DNA from: Streptomyces syringium
GTDB lineage: Bacteria > Actinomycetota > Actinomycetes > Streptomycetales > Streptomycetaceae
Reading direction: 5' to 3'
NCBI RefSeq assembly: GCF_017876625.1
Contig: NZ_JAGIOH010000001.1
Coordinates: 2,418,001-2,482,000 of the forward strand
DNA length: 64,000 nt
Shown here: positions 50,544 to 58,541 of the stretch, in pieces
Position numbering within the stretch: the stretch's first letter is position 1
Layout of the letters: the number at the start of each line of letters is the position of its first letter
Translations under genes and position numbers: made by a program
The notes under the pieces: generated by a model
Database searches by the model: none
Told to the model about the DNA's origin: nothing
Seen by the model: only the letters and a program-made list of their open reading frames with translations

Positions 50544-51872
50544 ATGATTTCCTTCCGGCTCATGAGACCCATTGAGAAGGCCCGGATGTCGTTCGGCATC
50601 GCATTGCTCGCGTGCGCCGCCCTGTTGCCCACCCCTGCCGTCGCGGCTCCCGCCGCGTCATCGGAGCCATCGGCCACGTCGCCCACTGCCGAGGAGGAGC
50701 GGCTCACCGGCCCCGTGCCGCAGGAGGTCCTGCGCCGCTCGGGGTTCGACGGGGTGGCGCCCGGCTTCGCCCGCGCCCTGGCCCGTACGCGCACCGCGGC
50801 GGAGGCCGAGCGGCTCGCGACCGCCGAGGGGCGGCGGCTGTGGCAGCGGGCCGTGGACCGCGCGCAGGGGCGCGCGGCCGGCCGCTCCGGGGACCTCAGC
50901 CAGGACGACGACCGTCCGCTGTACTGGGCGCGCCTCGGGATGACTCGGGCGCTGCGCGACTGGAAGCCGGCGTTCGCGATGACGGACGCGCGGCGGACGG
51001 CCCTGGTGGGGAAGCTGGTCGCGAAGGTCGAGCGCGGCTCGCGCGGGCAGGACTCCATCGAGCTGCCCCGGGGCGACCGGGGCATCAAGCGCGTCGTGAT
51101 CACCGGCTTCGACCCCTTCCAGCTGGACTCCGACATCCGCCGCTCCAACCCCTCGGGCGCTGCCGCGCTCGCCCTGGACGGCACGACCGTGAACACGCCG
51201 ACCGGTCCGGCACGGATCGAGGCGGCGCTCTTCCCGGTGCGCTGGGCGGACTTCACGGCCGGTGACGTCGAGCGCACATTGCTGCCGCACTTCGAGTCCG
51301 GGCAGCGGGAGGCGGACCTGTTCACGACGATCAGCCAGGGGCGGGACGGCCGCTTCGACCTGGAGCACACCAACGGCGCCTGGCGCGGCGGCTACCCGGA
51401 CAACGTGGGCGCGTCCCGCACCGGGACCGTCCCCGTGCCGCCGGGCGTGCCGACCGTCCACCCGCAGCCGCAGTGGACGTCGACGACCCTGCCCTACGAC
51501 GCGATCCTGGCCGCGAAGACCGGCCCGTACCCGGTGTACGACAACACGGCCGTCACGGAGATCCCGGCGGGCGGCACCGGGCCCGTGCACCGGCCCGCCG
51601 GGCCGACGCCGGGCTCGACGGCCCGCGAGGGCGGCGGGGGCGACTACCTCTCCAACGAGATCGCCTACCGGGCGACGCTGCTGCGCGACGCGCTGCGCCC
51701 GTACCTCCCGGGCGGCCATCTGCACACGCCGGTGCTGCGGTTCGGCGCGGGCAACACCGATCCCGCCACCGGGCGGATCACGGACCCCTCTTTCGTCCGG
51801 GACCGGCAGGCGATCACCGCGCAGATCCGGGCCTTGATCACCGTGGCGGCGGGTGGCGCCCCTCGGTCATGA
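50544..51872 (+). CDS. secreted pyroglutamyl-peptidase I-like protein with Ser in place of the catalytic Cys
   Basis: 442 residues. Hydrophobic N-terminal signal peptide (MSFGIALLACAALLPTPAVA within residues 15-34). From about 183 it resembles peptidase family C15: VVITGFDPFQLDSD ... NPSGAAALALDG at the start, Glu274 in TISQGRDGRFDLEHTNG, and His394 in GGHLHTPVL. The expected Cys motif (YxCN in Pcp) is GGDYLSNEIAY, with Ser370 at the Cys position. A roughly 85-residue insertion lies between Glu and Ser. It either uses Ser as nucleophile or is inactive. The start is uncertain (50544, 50562 and 50586 are possible). Eight bases before the CN-hydrolase gene, so probably co-transcribed. Confidence 0.75.
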   Translation: MISFRLMRPIEKARMSFGIALLACAALLPTPAVAAPAASSEPSATSPTAEEERLTGPVPQEVLRRSGFDGVAPGFARALARTRTAAEAERLATAEGRRLWQRAVDRAQGRAAGRSGDLSQDDDRPLYWARLGMTRALRDWKPAFAMTDARRTALVGKLVAKVERGSRGQDSIELPRGDRGIKRVVITGFDPFQLDSDIRRSNPSGAAALALDGTTVNTPTGPARIEAALFPVRWADFTAGDVERTLLPHFESGQREADLFTTISQGRDGRFDLEHTNGAWRGGYPDNVGASRTGTVPVPPGVPTVHPQPQWTSTTLPYDAILAAKTGPYPVYDNTAVTEIPAGGTGPVHRPAGPTPGSTAREGGGGDYLSNEIAYRATLLRDALRPYLPGGHLHTPVLRFGAGNTDPATGRITDPSFVRDRQAITAQIRALITVAAGGAPRS

Positions 51873-51879
51873 TGAACGC

Positions 51880-52605
51880 ATGATCATCGCAGCGGCGCAG
51901 TTCACCGCCCGGCCGTGCGACGTCGACGCCAATGTCGCGCGCATGGCCGGGTTCGTCACCGAGTCGGCGGAGCGGGGTGCGGCGCTCGTCGTCTTCCCCG
52001 AGCTGGCCGTCACCGGCTACGAGCTGCCGGAGATCGTCGCCGATCCGGACCGGCTCGCCTTCGCCCCCGACGATCCCCGGCTGGACCCGGTGCGGCAGGC
52101 CTGCGCGGCGGCGGGGGTCGCCGCGGTGGTCAACTGCGCGGGGCGCACGGCGGCGGGGCCGACGATCACCTCGTACGTGTACGGGCCGGACGGCGCGCTG
52201 CTCACGCGCTACGACAAGCGGCACGTGACGGATACGGAGCGGGCCGCGGGCTTCGTCCCCGGCACGGCGGACGGCCGGTTCACGCTGGGCGGTGTCGCGT
52301 TCGGGCTGGCCATCTGCTTCGACACGCACTTCCCCGAGCTCGCGGCCCGCGCGGCGGCCGACGGCTGCCGGGTGCTGCTGGCGAGTTCGCTGTACTCCAA
52401 GGGCGTCGGCGCCGAGGAACGCGTGGCGGTCTTCCCGGCGCTGGCGAGGGACCACGGCCTGCACGTCCTGCTCGCCAACCACACGGGCCCCGCGGGCCCG
52501 TACGACGCCTGCGGCCTCAGTGCGGTGTGGTCCCCGGACGGCGGCGTACTGGCCGAGGCCCCGGCCACCGCGCCGGGGCTGGTGTCGGCGGACGTGCTCA
52601 GCTGA
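51880..52605 (+). CDS. carbon-nitrogen hydrolase (nitrilase superfamily)
   Basis: 241 residues. Catalytic triad Glu41 (VVFPELAVTGY), Lys113 (RYDKRHVTDTE) and Cys146 (LAICFDTHFPE). Acts on amides, probably an omega-amidase or N-carbamoyl type; substrate not assignable. The ATG at 51880 lies 6 bases after CATGAT (51868-51873), which overlaps the previous stop, and no ribosome site is seen; leaderless or coupled initiation. Its 3' end overlaps the convergent EI24-like gene by 8 bases. Confidence 0.88.
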   Translation: MIIAAAQFTARPCDVDANVARMAGFVTESAERGAALVVFPELAVTGYELPEIVADPDRLAFAPDDPRLDPVRQACAAAGVAAVVNCAGRTAAGPTITSYVYGPDGALLTRYDKRHVTDTERAAGFVPGTADGRFTLGGVAFGLAICFDTHFPELAARAAADGCRVLLASSLYSKGVGAEERVAVFPALARDHGLHVLLANHTGPAGPYDACGLSAVWSPDGGVLAEAPATAPGLVSADVLS

Positions 52606-53398
52606 CGGCGCGGTCCGAGACCCGACGGTCGTCGTCCCCGTCATTCCCGTCCTCCGGGGCCGCCTCGCCCGTGAGGTCGCGGGCGAGCAGCGTCGCGCCG
52701 GCGACCGCGCCGGGCATGACGAACACCGCGACGAACGGCACCAGGAAGAGCAGGGTGAGGGGCACACCGAAGCCGAGGGCGAGGAGCTTGCGGGAGCGCA
52801 GCAACCGCAGGCGCTCCCGCAGGGGGACGCGACGGCGCTGGAGGGCGACGGCGGTGAGTTCCTCGGTGAGGAAGAACCCGGAGACGCAGAAGCCGATCGC
52901 CGGAATGACCGTCTGCCCGATGACGGGCACGAAGCCGAGGGCGAAGAGCAGCACGCCCCAGACGGCCACCCTGAGGAGCACGGCGAGGCTCTCGCGGGCG
53001 GAGATCCACAGCTCGCGCCAGAGCGGCAGCCCGGATTCGTGGACGGTGCCGTCCTCGGACAGGTCGACCTTCTCGGAGAGCGACTCGTAGAAGGGCTGGC
53101 CGACGAGCAGCGTGACGGCGGTGAAGGAGATCAGCGCGAGCAGCAGGCTGCCGCCGAAGAACAGGACGGTCAGGCCGCCCCGGAAGAGGCCGAGCCAGGG
53201 CGAGCCCCAGCCGTCGGCGAAGGGCGTGGCCCAGCCGACGACGTCGTCCGCGTAGAGGACGAGCGCGACCATCGCGCCCGCGTATCCCACGAGCGTGATC
53301 AGCCCGGGCAGCAGTCCGAACCCCCACTGCTTCCGGTTCCGCCCCACCCAGCGCTGGCCCTTGGCCAGGTAGGTCATGCCCGCTACAAGATCTCGCAT
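52598..53398 (-). CDS. EI24/CysZ-like membrane protein
   Basis: 266 residues, four to six hydrophobic helices (WGFGLLPGLITLVGYAGAMV, LTVLFFGGSLLLALISF, SLAVLLRVAVWGVLLFAL, GVPLTLLFLVPFVAVF). The motif VGQPFYESLSEKVD is the CysZ/EI24 hallmark. CysZ imports sulfate in enterobacteria; the actinobacterial branch is uncharacterised, so sulfate transport is only a possibility. TACGCT ends 8 bases before the ATG and no ribosome site is seen: probably leaderless. Stop overlaps the convergent CN-hydrolase gene. Confidence 0.82.
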   Translation of the reverse strand: MRDLVAGMTYLAKGQRWVGRNRKQWGFGLLPGLITLVGYAGAMVALVLYADDVVGWATPFADGWGSPWLGLFRGGLTVLFFGGSLLLALISFTAVTLLVGQPFYESLSEKVDLSEDGTVHESGLPLWRELWISARESLAVLLRVAVWGVLLFALGFVPVIGQTVIPAIGFCVSGFFLTEELTAVALQRRRVPLRERLRLLRSRKLLALGFGVPLTLLFLVPFVAVFVMPGAVAGATLLARDLTGEAAPEDGNDGDDDRRVSDRAVS

Positions 53399-53438
53399 GG
53401 CGGCAAAGCGTAGCGCTTGCCGCGAGCGCCCTGACCTG

Positions 53439-53520
53439 TGCCGCCTGCGGCAGCGGGCGCCCTGCGGGCGCGTCCTCAAGCGCCGGACGGGCCACAAGCA
53501 GCCCGTCCGGCGCTTGAGGA
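53439..53520. repeat. dispersed intergenic repeat, copy C, with an added inverted half-copy
   Basis: The usual repeat (53439-53492, reverse orientation like copy A) is followed by an 8-base loop and an inverted copy of its end. CCTCAAGCGCCGGACGGGC (53474-53492) pairs perfectly with 53501-53519, giving a 19-base hairpin. It lies upstream of the EI24-like gene and downstream of the oxidoreductase, so it can end the latter's transcript. Confidence 0.9.
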
Positions 53521-53527
53521 TGCCGCC

Positions 53528-54547
53528 TCAGCCCTCGAAGCTGACGATCATCTTGCCGGTGTTCTCGCCGCGGAGCATGCCGAGGAAGGCGTCCACGGCG
53601 TGGTCGATGCCCTTGACGACCGTCTCGTTGTACTTGATCTCGCCGGAGCGCACCCAGGCCGAGACCTCCTCGATGAACCGCGGGCGCAGCGCCTGGTGGT
53701 CCGAGACGAGCAGGCCGTTCAGGCGCAGCCGCTTGCCGATGACGAGGGCGAGGTTGCTCGGGCCGGGCGTCGGCTCGGTGGCGTTGTACTGGGCGATCGC
53801 ACCGCACAGCGCGGCGCGGCCGTGCACGTTCAGGGAGGAGATGGCCGCTTCGAGGTGGTCGCCGCCGACGTTGTCGAAGTAGACGTCGATGCCGTCGGGG
53901 GCGGCTTCCTTGAGCTGCTCGGCGACGGGGCCGTTCTTGTAATTGAAGGCGGCGGTGAAGCCGTACTCCTCCGTGAGGATCCGGACCTTCTCGTCCGAGC
54001 CCGCGCTGCCGATGACGCGCGAGGCGCCCTTGAGCCTGGCGATCTGGCCGACGAGGCTGCCGACCGCGCCCGCCGCGCCGGAGACGAAGACCGCGTCGCC
54101 CTCCTTGAAGGAGGCGACCTCCAGCAGACCCGCGTAGGCGGTCAGGCCCGGCATGCCGAGCACGCCGAGGTAGGTGGAGAGCGGGGCCAGCTCCGGGTCG
54201 ACCTTGGCGGTGTGCCGGGCGTCGACCACCGCGTACTCGCGCCAGCCGAGGCCGTGCAGCACGTGGTCGCCGACCTCGAAGCCCTCGGCGCGGGAGGCGA
54301 TGACCTCACCGATCGCGCCGCCGTCCATGGGCTGGTCGAGCTGGAAGGGGGGTACGTACGACTTGACGTCGTTCATCCGGCCGCGCATGTACGGGTCCAC
54401 GGACATGTGGACGTTGCGGACGAGGATCTGGCCCTCGCCGGGCTCGGGGACCGCGACCTCACGGAGCGCGAAGTCCTCGGGCTTCGGCCAGCCCTGCGGG
54501 CGGGCGACGAGGTGCCATTCACGGCCGGTGGTGGGCGTTGCGGACAT
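53528..54547 (-). CDS. NADP-dependent medium-chain oxidoreductase (leukotriene-B4-dehydrogenase/curcumin-reductase type)
   Basis: 339 residues. N-terminal GroES-like substrate domain with MSVDPYMRGRMND, a motif of this zinc-free MDR branch; Rossmann domain with AVFVSGAAGAVGSLVGQIAR and KGASRVIGSAGSDEK for NADPH. It reduces alpha,beta-unsaturated carbonyl compounds. AGGAGGC lies before the ATG at 54547. A -35 TTGACA (minus, 54613-54608) and an 18-base spacer to CATGGT form a good promoter. The MarR gene is divergent 88 bases away, so it likely controls this gene in response to an electrophile or phenolic ligand. Confidence 0.9.
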   Translation of the reverse strand: MSATPTTGREWHLVARPQGWPKPEDFALREVAVPEPGEGQILVRNVHMSVDPYMRGRMNDVKSYVPPFQLDQPMDGGAIGEVIASRAEGFEVGDHVLHGLGWREYAVVDARHTAKVDPELAPLSTYLGVLGMPGLTAYAGLLEVASFKEGDAVFVSGAAGAVGSLVGQIARLKGASRVIGSAGSDEKVRILTEEYGFTAAFNYKNGPVAEQLKEAAPDGIDVYFDNVGGDHLEAAISSLNVHGRAALCGAIAQYNATEPTPGPSNLALVIGKRLRLNGLLVSDHQALRPRFIEEVSAWVRSGEIKYNETVVKGIDHAVDAFLGMLRGENTGKMIVSFEG

Positions 54548-54563
54548 GAAACGAAGCCTCCTA

Positions 54564-54613
54564 ATGGTTCACCAACTAAAACAACCATGCGCCTCGATAT
54601 TTCATGTTGTCAA
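54564..54613. promoter_or_regulatory. promoter and candidate MarR operator between oxidoreductase and marR genes
   Basis: The oxidoreductase promoter has -35 TTGACA and -10 CATGGT on the minus strand. The -10 is part of an inverted repeat ATGGTT (54564-54569) and AACCAT (54583-54588) with a 13-base gap, placed from -10 to just past the start. A second repeat GTTG-TCAAG-CAAC overlaps the -35. A repressor here would close the promoter. Confidence 0.55.
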
Positions 54614-54635
54614 GCAACCGGGTAGCCTGAGCCGT

Positions 54636-55085
54636 ATGGTCCACCGAACGGATGCCCTGACCCTCGAAGTCGTCGAACTCATCGCGACCGTCGTGGCGCG
54701 CTACCACGAGGAGTACGAGGAGGCGGCGGCCAAGCACTCCCTGACCGGCGCCCAGGCGCGGGTGCTGGCGCTGCTGGCCGGCGAGCCGCAGCCCATGCGC
54801 CGCATCGCGCAGCAGCTGAAGTGCGAGCCGTCCAACGTGACCGGCATCATCGACCGTCTGGAGGCCCGTGACCTGGTCGAACGCCGGCCGGACCCCGCTG
54901 ACCGCCGGGTGAAGCTCGCCGCGGCCACCGAAACGGGCCGGGAGGTCTCCGGCCGGCTGCGCGAGTCGCTGAACTTCGCACGCGAACCGCTGGCGGGGCT
55001 GTCGACCCAGGAGCGCGCGGTGCTGCGCGACCTGCTCAAGCGGATGCTCGGCGAGGACCCCGACGACCCGTACACCCGCCTCTGA
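54636..55085 (+). CDS. MarR-family transcriptional regulator
   Basis: 149 residues, winged HTH at about 30-105: LTGAQARVLALLAGEPQPMR, RIAQQLKCEPSNVTGIIDRL, EARDLVERRPDPADRRVKLA, with the typical D-x-R wing. A single Cys (LKCEPSN) sits in the recognition region and could be a redox switch. The TAGCCT box (54623-54628) ends 7 bases before the ATG, so leaderless. Divergent from a NADPH oxidoreductase, its likely target. Confidence 0.9.
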   Translation: MVHRTDALTLEVVELIATVVARYHEEYEEAAAKHSLTGAQARVLALLAGEPQPMRRIAQQLKCEPSNVTGIIDRLEARDLVERRPDPADRRVKLAAATETGREVSGRLRESLNFAREPLAGLSTQERAVLRDLLKRMLGEDPDDPYTRL

Positions 55086-55136
55086 GCGGTCACCGCGGCC
55101 CGCCGGGTGCCGCTCTGTGCCCGCGTCTATGCCCGC

Positions 55137-55652
55137 TCAGCCGGTCAGGCGCAGATCGCGGGCCGTGACGACGGTGCCCAGCCGGGGCATGTCGAGCGTC
55201 ACCGACGCCCGGTGCTCCGCCTCGGTCAGGGCGCTCATCGCGTCCTCCACGAACACCAGCTCATAGCCGTGATCGGCGGCGGCGCGGGCGGTGGACTCCA
55301 CGCCGAGGTTGGTGGCGATCCCGGTGAGGACGAGCGTCCGCACCCCGCGCTCCCGCAGCCGCGCGTCCAGCCCGGTGCCGTGGAACGCGCCGACGGCCCC
55401 CTTGACGACCTCGATGTCACCCGGTTCGGCGACACCCTCGAGCAGCGCGCTGCCCGGCGGCTGCTCCACCACCCCCGGCCGCTCCACCCGTACGACCGCG
55501 ACCGGCGCCCCCGCCTTGCGGAACGCCCGCGCCAACTCCACGGATCTCTCCGCCACTTCGTCGCCGGAGCGCGGCGCGAGCGGAAGCGCCACGATGCGCT
55601 CCATGAGGTCGACGATCACCAAGGCGGTTCGCTGCGGGTCGATTTCGGTCAT
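55137..55652 (-). CDS. isochorismatase-superfamily hydrolase (Cys nucleophile absent)
   Basis: 171 residues. Fold motifs: ALVIVDLMERI with Asp15, VVKGAVGAFHGTGLD with the catalytic Lys, and LVLTGIATNLGVESTARAA with a cis-peptide. The position usually held by the nucleophilic Cys (TNxCVxST) is Gly, as I recall for true isochorismatases such as PhzD/EntB-type, and unlike nicotinamidases or carbamoyl hydrolases. Reaction therefore uncertain. TACGGT ends 6 bases before the ATG at 55652; leaderless. Confidence 0.85.
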   Translation of the reverse strand: MTEIDPQRTALVIVDLMERIVALPLAPRSGDEVAERSVELARAFRKAGAPVAVVRVERPGVVEQPPGSALLEGVAEPGDIEVVKGAVGAFHGTGLDARLRERGVRTLVLTGIATNLGVESTARAAADHGYELVFVEDAMSALTEAEHRASVTLDMPRLGTVVTARDLRLTG

Positions 55653-55880
55653 GTCCAGACCGTACCGGCCGGGCCGGTGACGCAGGCGGCCCACGGGCCA
55701 GCTCCGGGGTGACGGCGGGTAAAGCTTCGACGACATCCGCGGACGGGCTGCCCGGCCCCGGTCCTGATCACCCGTCAGCGTGGCTGGTTCCCGGCGGTCG
55801 GTGTCGCGATACCGCCGCGCTCGGCGACGAAGACCGTCGACCGGCGCCGGGATCCGGACGGGGTGCGCGACCATGCCTCC

Positions 55881-56489
55881 ATGAGCTCAGCGCCCGGCCC
55901 CTCCGCCACCCCCGCCTTCGACCCGCTCGCGTTCCAGCTCGTGCTGCTGCGCCGGATGGCCGACCACCAGCCGGGCCTGGTCGAGGACGCCCTGCGCGAA
56001 CTGGGCGTCGACCGCGCGCAGATGCGCGAGGCCAACCGCCGCTGGCAGGCCATGGCGCACTCCCCGCGCCGCCGCGCGGCGGGCGCCCGCTACCGTTCCG
56101 CGCTCGGCCCGCCCGAGACGGTCTCCGAGCGCCGCGTGGGCGACCTGACCTTCGATGCCCTGACGTGGCGCGTGCCGCTCTGGCCCGATCTGAGGTTCGA
56201 GGTGCTGACCGCGCCCGGCGGCGCGGTCTGGAACGAATGGCTGATCCGGGCCCCCGGCCTGCCCGGCCCGGCGCTGCGTACGGTCCGTGACCTGCGGCCC
56301 TGGGCGTGCACCGTGGACGAGGTGGCGCGTGCCTTCCCGCCCGCACGCCCCATGGAGGGCACGGCGCCCACCCGCTGGCGGCTGTCGTTCACGGCACCGG
56401 ACGCCGCCGGGAAGCGCGCGGAGTACGTGGCGGAATTCAGCTGGGGACTGTTGCAGCGCGTCACACCCAGCGACCCGCCCGCCGTCTGA
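55881..56489 (+). CDS. unknown actinobacterial protein
   Basis: 202 residues. Not recognised. N-terminal third is helical (DPLAFQLVLLRRMADHQPGL, VEDALRELGVDRAQMREANR), followed by a mixed beta region rich in Trp/Pro (TFDALTWRVPLWPDLRFEVL, AVWNEWLIRAPGLPGPALRT) and a last beta pair (WRLSFTAPDAAGKRAEYVAE). No signal peptide, membrane span or enzyme motif. Start uncertain between a GTG at 55863 and ATG at 55881; no ribosome site is strong. G+C and codon use are normal for the window. Divergent from the isochorismatase-like gene. Confidence 0.6.
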   Translation: MSSAPGPSATPAFDPLAFQLVLLRRMADHQPGLVEDALRELGVDRAQMREANRRWQAMAHSPRRRAAGARYRSALGPPETVSERRVGDLTFDALTWRVPLWPDLRFEVLTAPGGAVWNEWLIRAPGLPGPALRTVRDLRPWACTVDEVARAFPPARPMEGTAPTRWRLSFTAPDAAGKRAEYVAEFSWGLLQRVTPSDPPAV

Positions 56490-56650
56490 GGACACCGCCG
56501 CGAAGCGGTGGGGCGCGCGACACGGCCCCGCCCGTGCGAGGGCCCGCGTCTCGTCCTTTAGGGGGATGGCGAAGTGGCCATTCATCCGAGGCACGGGCGC
56601 GGAGCCACTGCCTAGCGTGGGCGGTGCTTCCTCACCCCGGATGGATACCC

Positions 56651-57217
56651 ATGCCCCGCACCCGCCTGTCCGCCCTCGTCCTCGCCCTGCTGATGCCGGC
56701 GGTCGCGCTGCTGACCGCCTGCTCCCTGGGCGGAACCGCCGACGACAAGGCCAGCGGCACCCCCGCCTCGGCCGAGGAACCGGCCGGTGTCTCCATCCCC
56801 GCCATCGGCGTGCGGAGCCCGCTGATCCGCCTGGGGATGGACAAGGACGGGACCGTGCGGGTCCCGCCGCGGGAGAAGGGCATGACCGCGGGCTGGTACA
56901 CGGGCGGCGCCCGGCCCGGCGAGTCCGGGGCGGCCGTCATCGTCGGCCACAACGACGCCCGCGACGGAAAAGCCGTCTTCCACGACCTGGACAAGGTCGG
57001 CAAGGGCACGGTCATCGACATCGAGCGCGGCGACGGCAAGGTGCTCCACTTCGCGGTGACCGGCACCGAGAAGGTCGGCAAAAAGGCGTTCCCGGTGAAG
57101 AAGGTCTACGGCAAGACCTCCGAGCGGGCCTTGCGCCTGGTCACCTGCGCGGACGACCGCGCCCCCGACGGACACCCCGTGCAGAACCTGATCGTCTACG
57201 CGTCCCTGCGGTCGTGA
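56651..57217 (+). CDS. class E/F-like sortase domain protein with lipobox, unusual catalytic Arg region
   Basis: 188 residues. Hydrophobic N-terminus ending LLTAC (Cys24), a lipobox rather than the plain membrane anchor of most sortases. Sortase core: SIPAIGVRSPLI, GAAVIVGHNDARDGKAVFHD with His100, and ALRLVTCADD with Cys166 (TLxTC-like). The conserved Arg usually found in a segment such as HYRDNVVVYA is not there (GHPVQNLIVYASL). Sortases join proteins to cell wall; with Arg missing and a lipobox present, activity is uncertain. A TAGCGT -10-like box lies about 35 bases before the start; ribosome site weak. Followed by a 22-base bidirectional terminator. Confidence 0.8.
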   Translation: MPRTRLSALVLALLMPAVALLTACSLGGTADDKASGTPASAEEPAGVSIPAIGVRSPLIRLGMDKDGTVRVPPREKGMTAGWYTGGARPGESGAAVIVGHNDARDGKAVFHDLDKVGKGTVIDIERGDGKVLHFAVTGTEKVGKKAFPVKKVYGKTSERALRLVTCADDRAPDGHPVQNLIVYASLRS

Positions 57218-57229
57218 GACGGCCGGGGT

Positions 57230-57277
57230 GGACCAACCGCTCCCGGCCGCCGTGCGGCGGCCGGGAGCGGTTGGTCC
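57230..57277. terminator. bidirectional hairpin terminator between sortase-like and OsmC genes
   Basis: A 22-base perfect stem (57230-57251 with 57256-57277) and loop GTGC, between convergent genes. Confidence 0.9.
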
Positions 57278-57292
57278 GCAGTCGCTCGGCGG

Positions 57293-57718
57293 TCAGGCCA
57301 GCTCGGCCGAGAGCGTGATCGTCGTACCGGTGAGCGCCTGGCTGACCGGGCAGTTCTTCTTGGCGTCCTCGGCGGCCGCGACGAAGCCCTCCTCGTCCAG
57401 GCCCGGCACCTCGCCGCGCACGGTGAGGTGGATGCCGGTGATGCCCTCACCCGGCTGGAAGGTGACCTCGGCCTTGGTCTCCAGGCGGGTCGGCGGGGTG
57501 CCGGCGCCGGTCAGCCCGTGCGAGAGGGCCATGGAGAAGCAGCTGGAGTGAGCGCCCGCGATCAGCTCCTCGGGGCTCGTCTTGCCATTGGCCTGCTCGG
57601 CGCGGGACGGCCAGGAGACCGGGTAGTCGCCGATGCCGGACGAGTCGAAAGTGACGGTGCCACTGCCCTTGAGCAGTTCGCCTTCCCAGACCGTGTGCGC
57701 GGTGCGGTTCGTGGCCAT
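57293..57718 (-). CDS. OsmC family peroxidase
   Basis: 141 residues. Cysteines Cys60 (HSSCFSMAL) and Cys123 (NCPVSQAL) are the peroxide-reducing pair; Glu51 and Arg39 region (SRAEQANGKTSPEELIAGA) is the active-site set. OsmC reduces organic hydroperoxides using lipoylated or dithiol partners. MATNRTAHTVWEGELLKGSG start matches relatives; AGGAGG lies before the ATG at 57718. Single gene. Confidence 0.94.
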   Translation of the reverse strand: MATNRTAHTVWEGELLKGSGTVTFDSSGIGDYPVSWPSRAEQANGKTSPEELIAGAHSSCFSMALSHGLTGAGTPPTRLETKAEVTFQPGEGITGIHLTVRGEVPGLDEEGFVAAAEDAKKNCPVSQALTGTTITLSAELA

Positions 57719-57782
57719 ACTGGCTTCCTCCTGCAAGAACGGTTCAAACGAGTCATATGAAGATCGGGACCCAACGTCCCGA

Positions 57783-58541
57783 TCATCGTGCCGACGCGGC
57801 CCCCGCCCCGGTTCCGACACGCCCGGGAGACGCATCGGACGCGGTTTCGGGAGCGCCGTCGGGTATAGCGACGGCGGAGGCTCCGCTCCCGGACGCCCCG
57901 GAGCTCCCGGACGTCCCAGACGTTCCCGCCTTCCCGGACGTCCCGGCGGACGGCGTGTTCCAGGCCACGAGCGCCGGGCGCCCGTGCTCGGTGCCGATCC
58001 GGCTGACCGTCGCCGTGTCCAGCCGGAACAGCGCGCCGGCCGCGGGCGGCAGCCCGAGCCTACGAGCGGTCAGCACCCGGAGGAAGTGCCCGTGCGCGAC
58101 CAGCACCACATCGCCGTCGTCCGCCGGCTCCAACCGCGACGCGATCCGTGCCAGCACGCGGTCGGCCCGTGCGCCCACCTCTTCGAGCGTCTCCCCGGGA
58201 TGCCCGGCGGGCCCGGGGATCACCCCGTCGTCCCACAGATACCAGTCGGGCCGGGTGCGCTGAATCTCCGGGGTCGTCACGCCCTCGTAGCCGCCGTAGT
58301 CCCATTCCCGCAGGTCGGGGTCGGTGTGGATGTCCGTGAGCCCGGCCAGTTCGGCGGTCCGCACGGCCCGCCCCAGCGGGCTCGCCAGCACCAGGGACAC
58401 CGTGCGCTCCGCGAGCAACGGCCGTAGGGCCGTCGCCTGCCCCTCGCCGACCTCGGTCAGCGGCACATCGGTCAGCCCGGTGTGCCGCCCGGAACGGCTC
58501 CACTCGGTCTCGCCGTGCCGGACCAGCAGCAGCTCACTCAC
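57783..58541 (-). CDS. histidine phosphatase (phosphoglycerate-mutase-like) with Gly/Ser-rich tail
   Basis: 252 residues. Catalytic RHG at LLLVRHGETEWSRSGRHTG (His9), second His in VVLVAHGHFLRVL, and LASPLGRAVRTAEL. The fold ends near residue 200; the remaining 50 residues are low-complexity (GTSGKAGTSGTSGSSGASG), encoded by imperfect short repeats. The phosphatase type acts on small phosphate esters; substrate unknown. GTG start lies within the end of the thioredoxin gene (8-base overlap), so the two are coupled. Confidence 0.88.
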   Translation of the reverse strand: MSELLLVRHGETEWSRSGRHTGLTDVPLTEVGEGQATALRPLLAERTVSLVLASPLGRAVRTAELAGLTDIHTDPDLREWDYGGYEGVTTPEIQRTRPDWYLWDDGVIPGPAGHPGETLEEVGARADRVLARIASRLEPADDGDVVLVAHGHFLRVLTARRLGLPPAAGALFRLDTATVSRIGTEHGRPALVAWNTPSAGTSGKAGTSGTSGSSGASGSGASAVAIPDGAPETASDASPGRVGTGAGAASAR

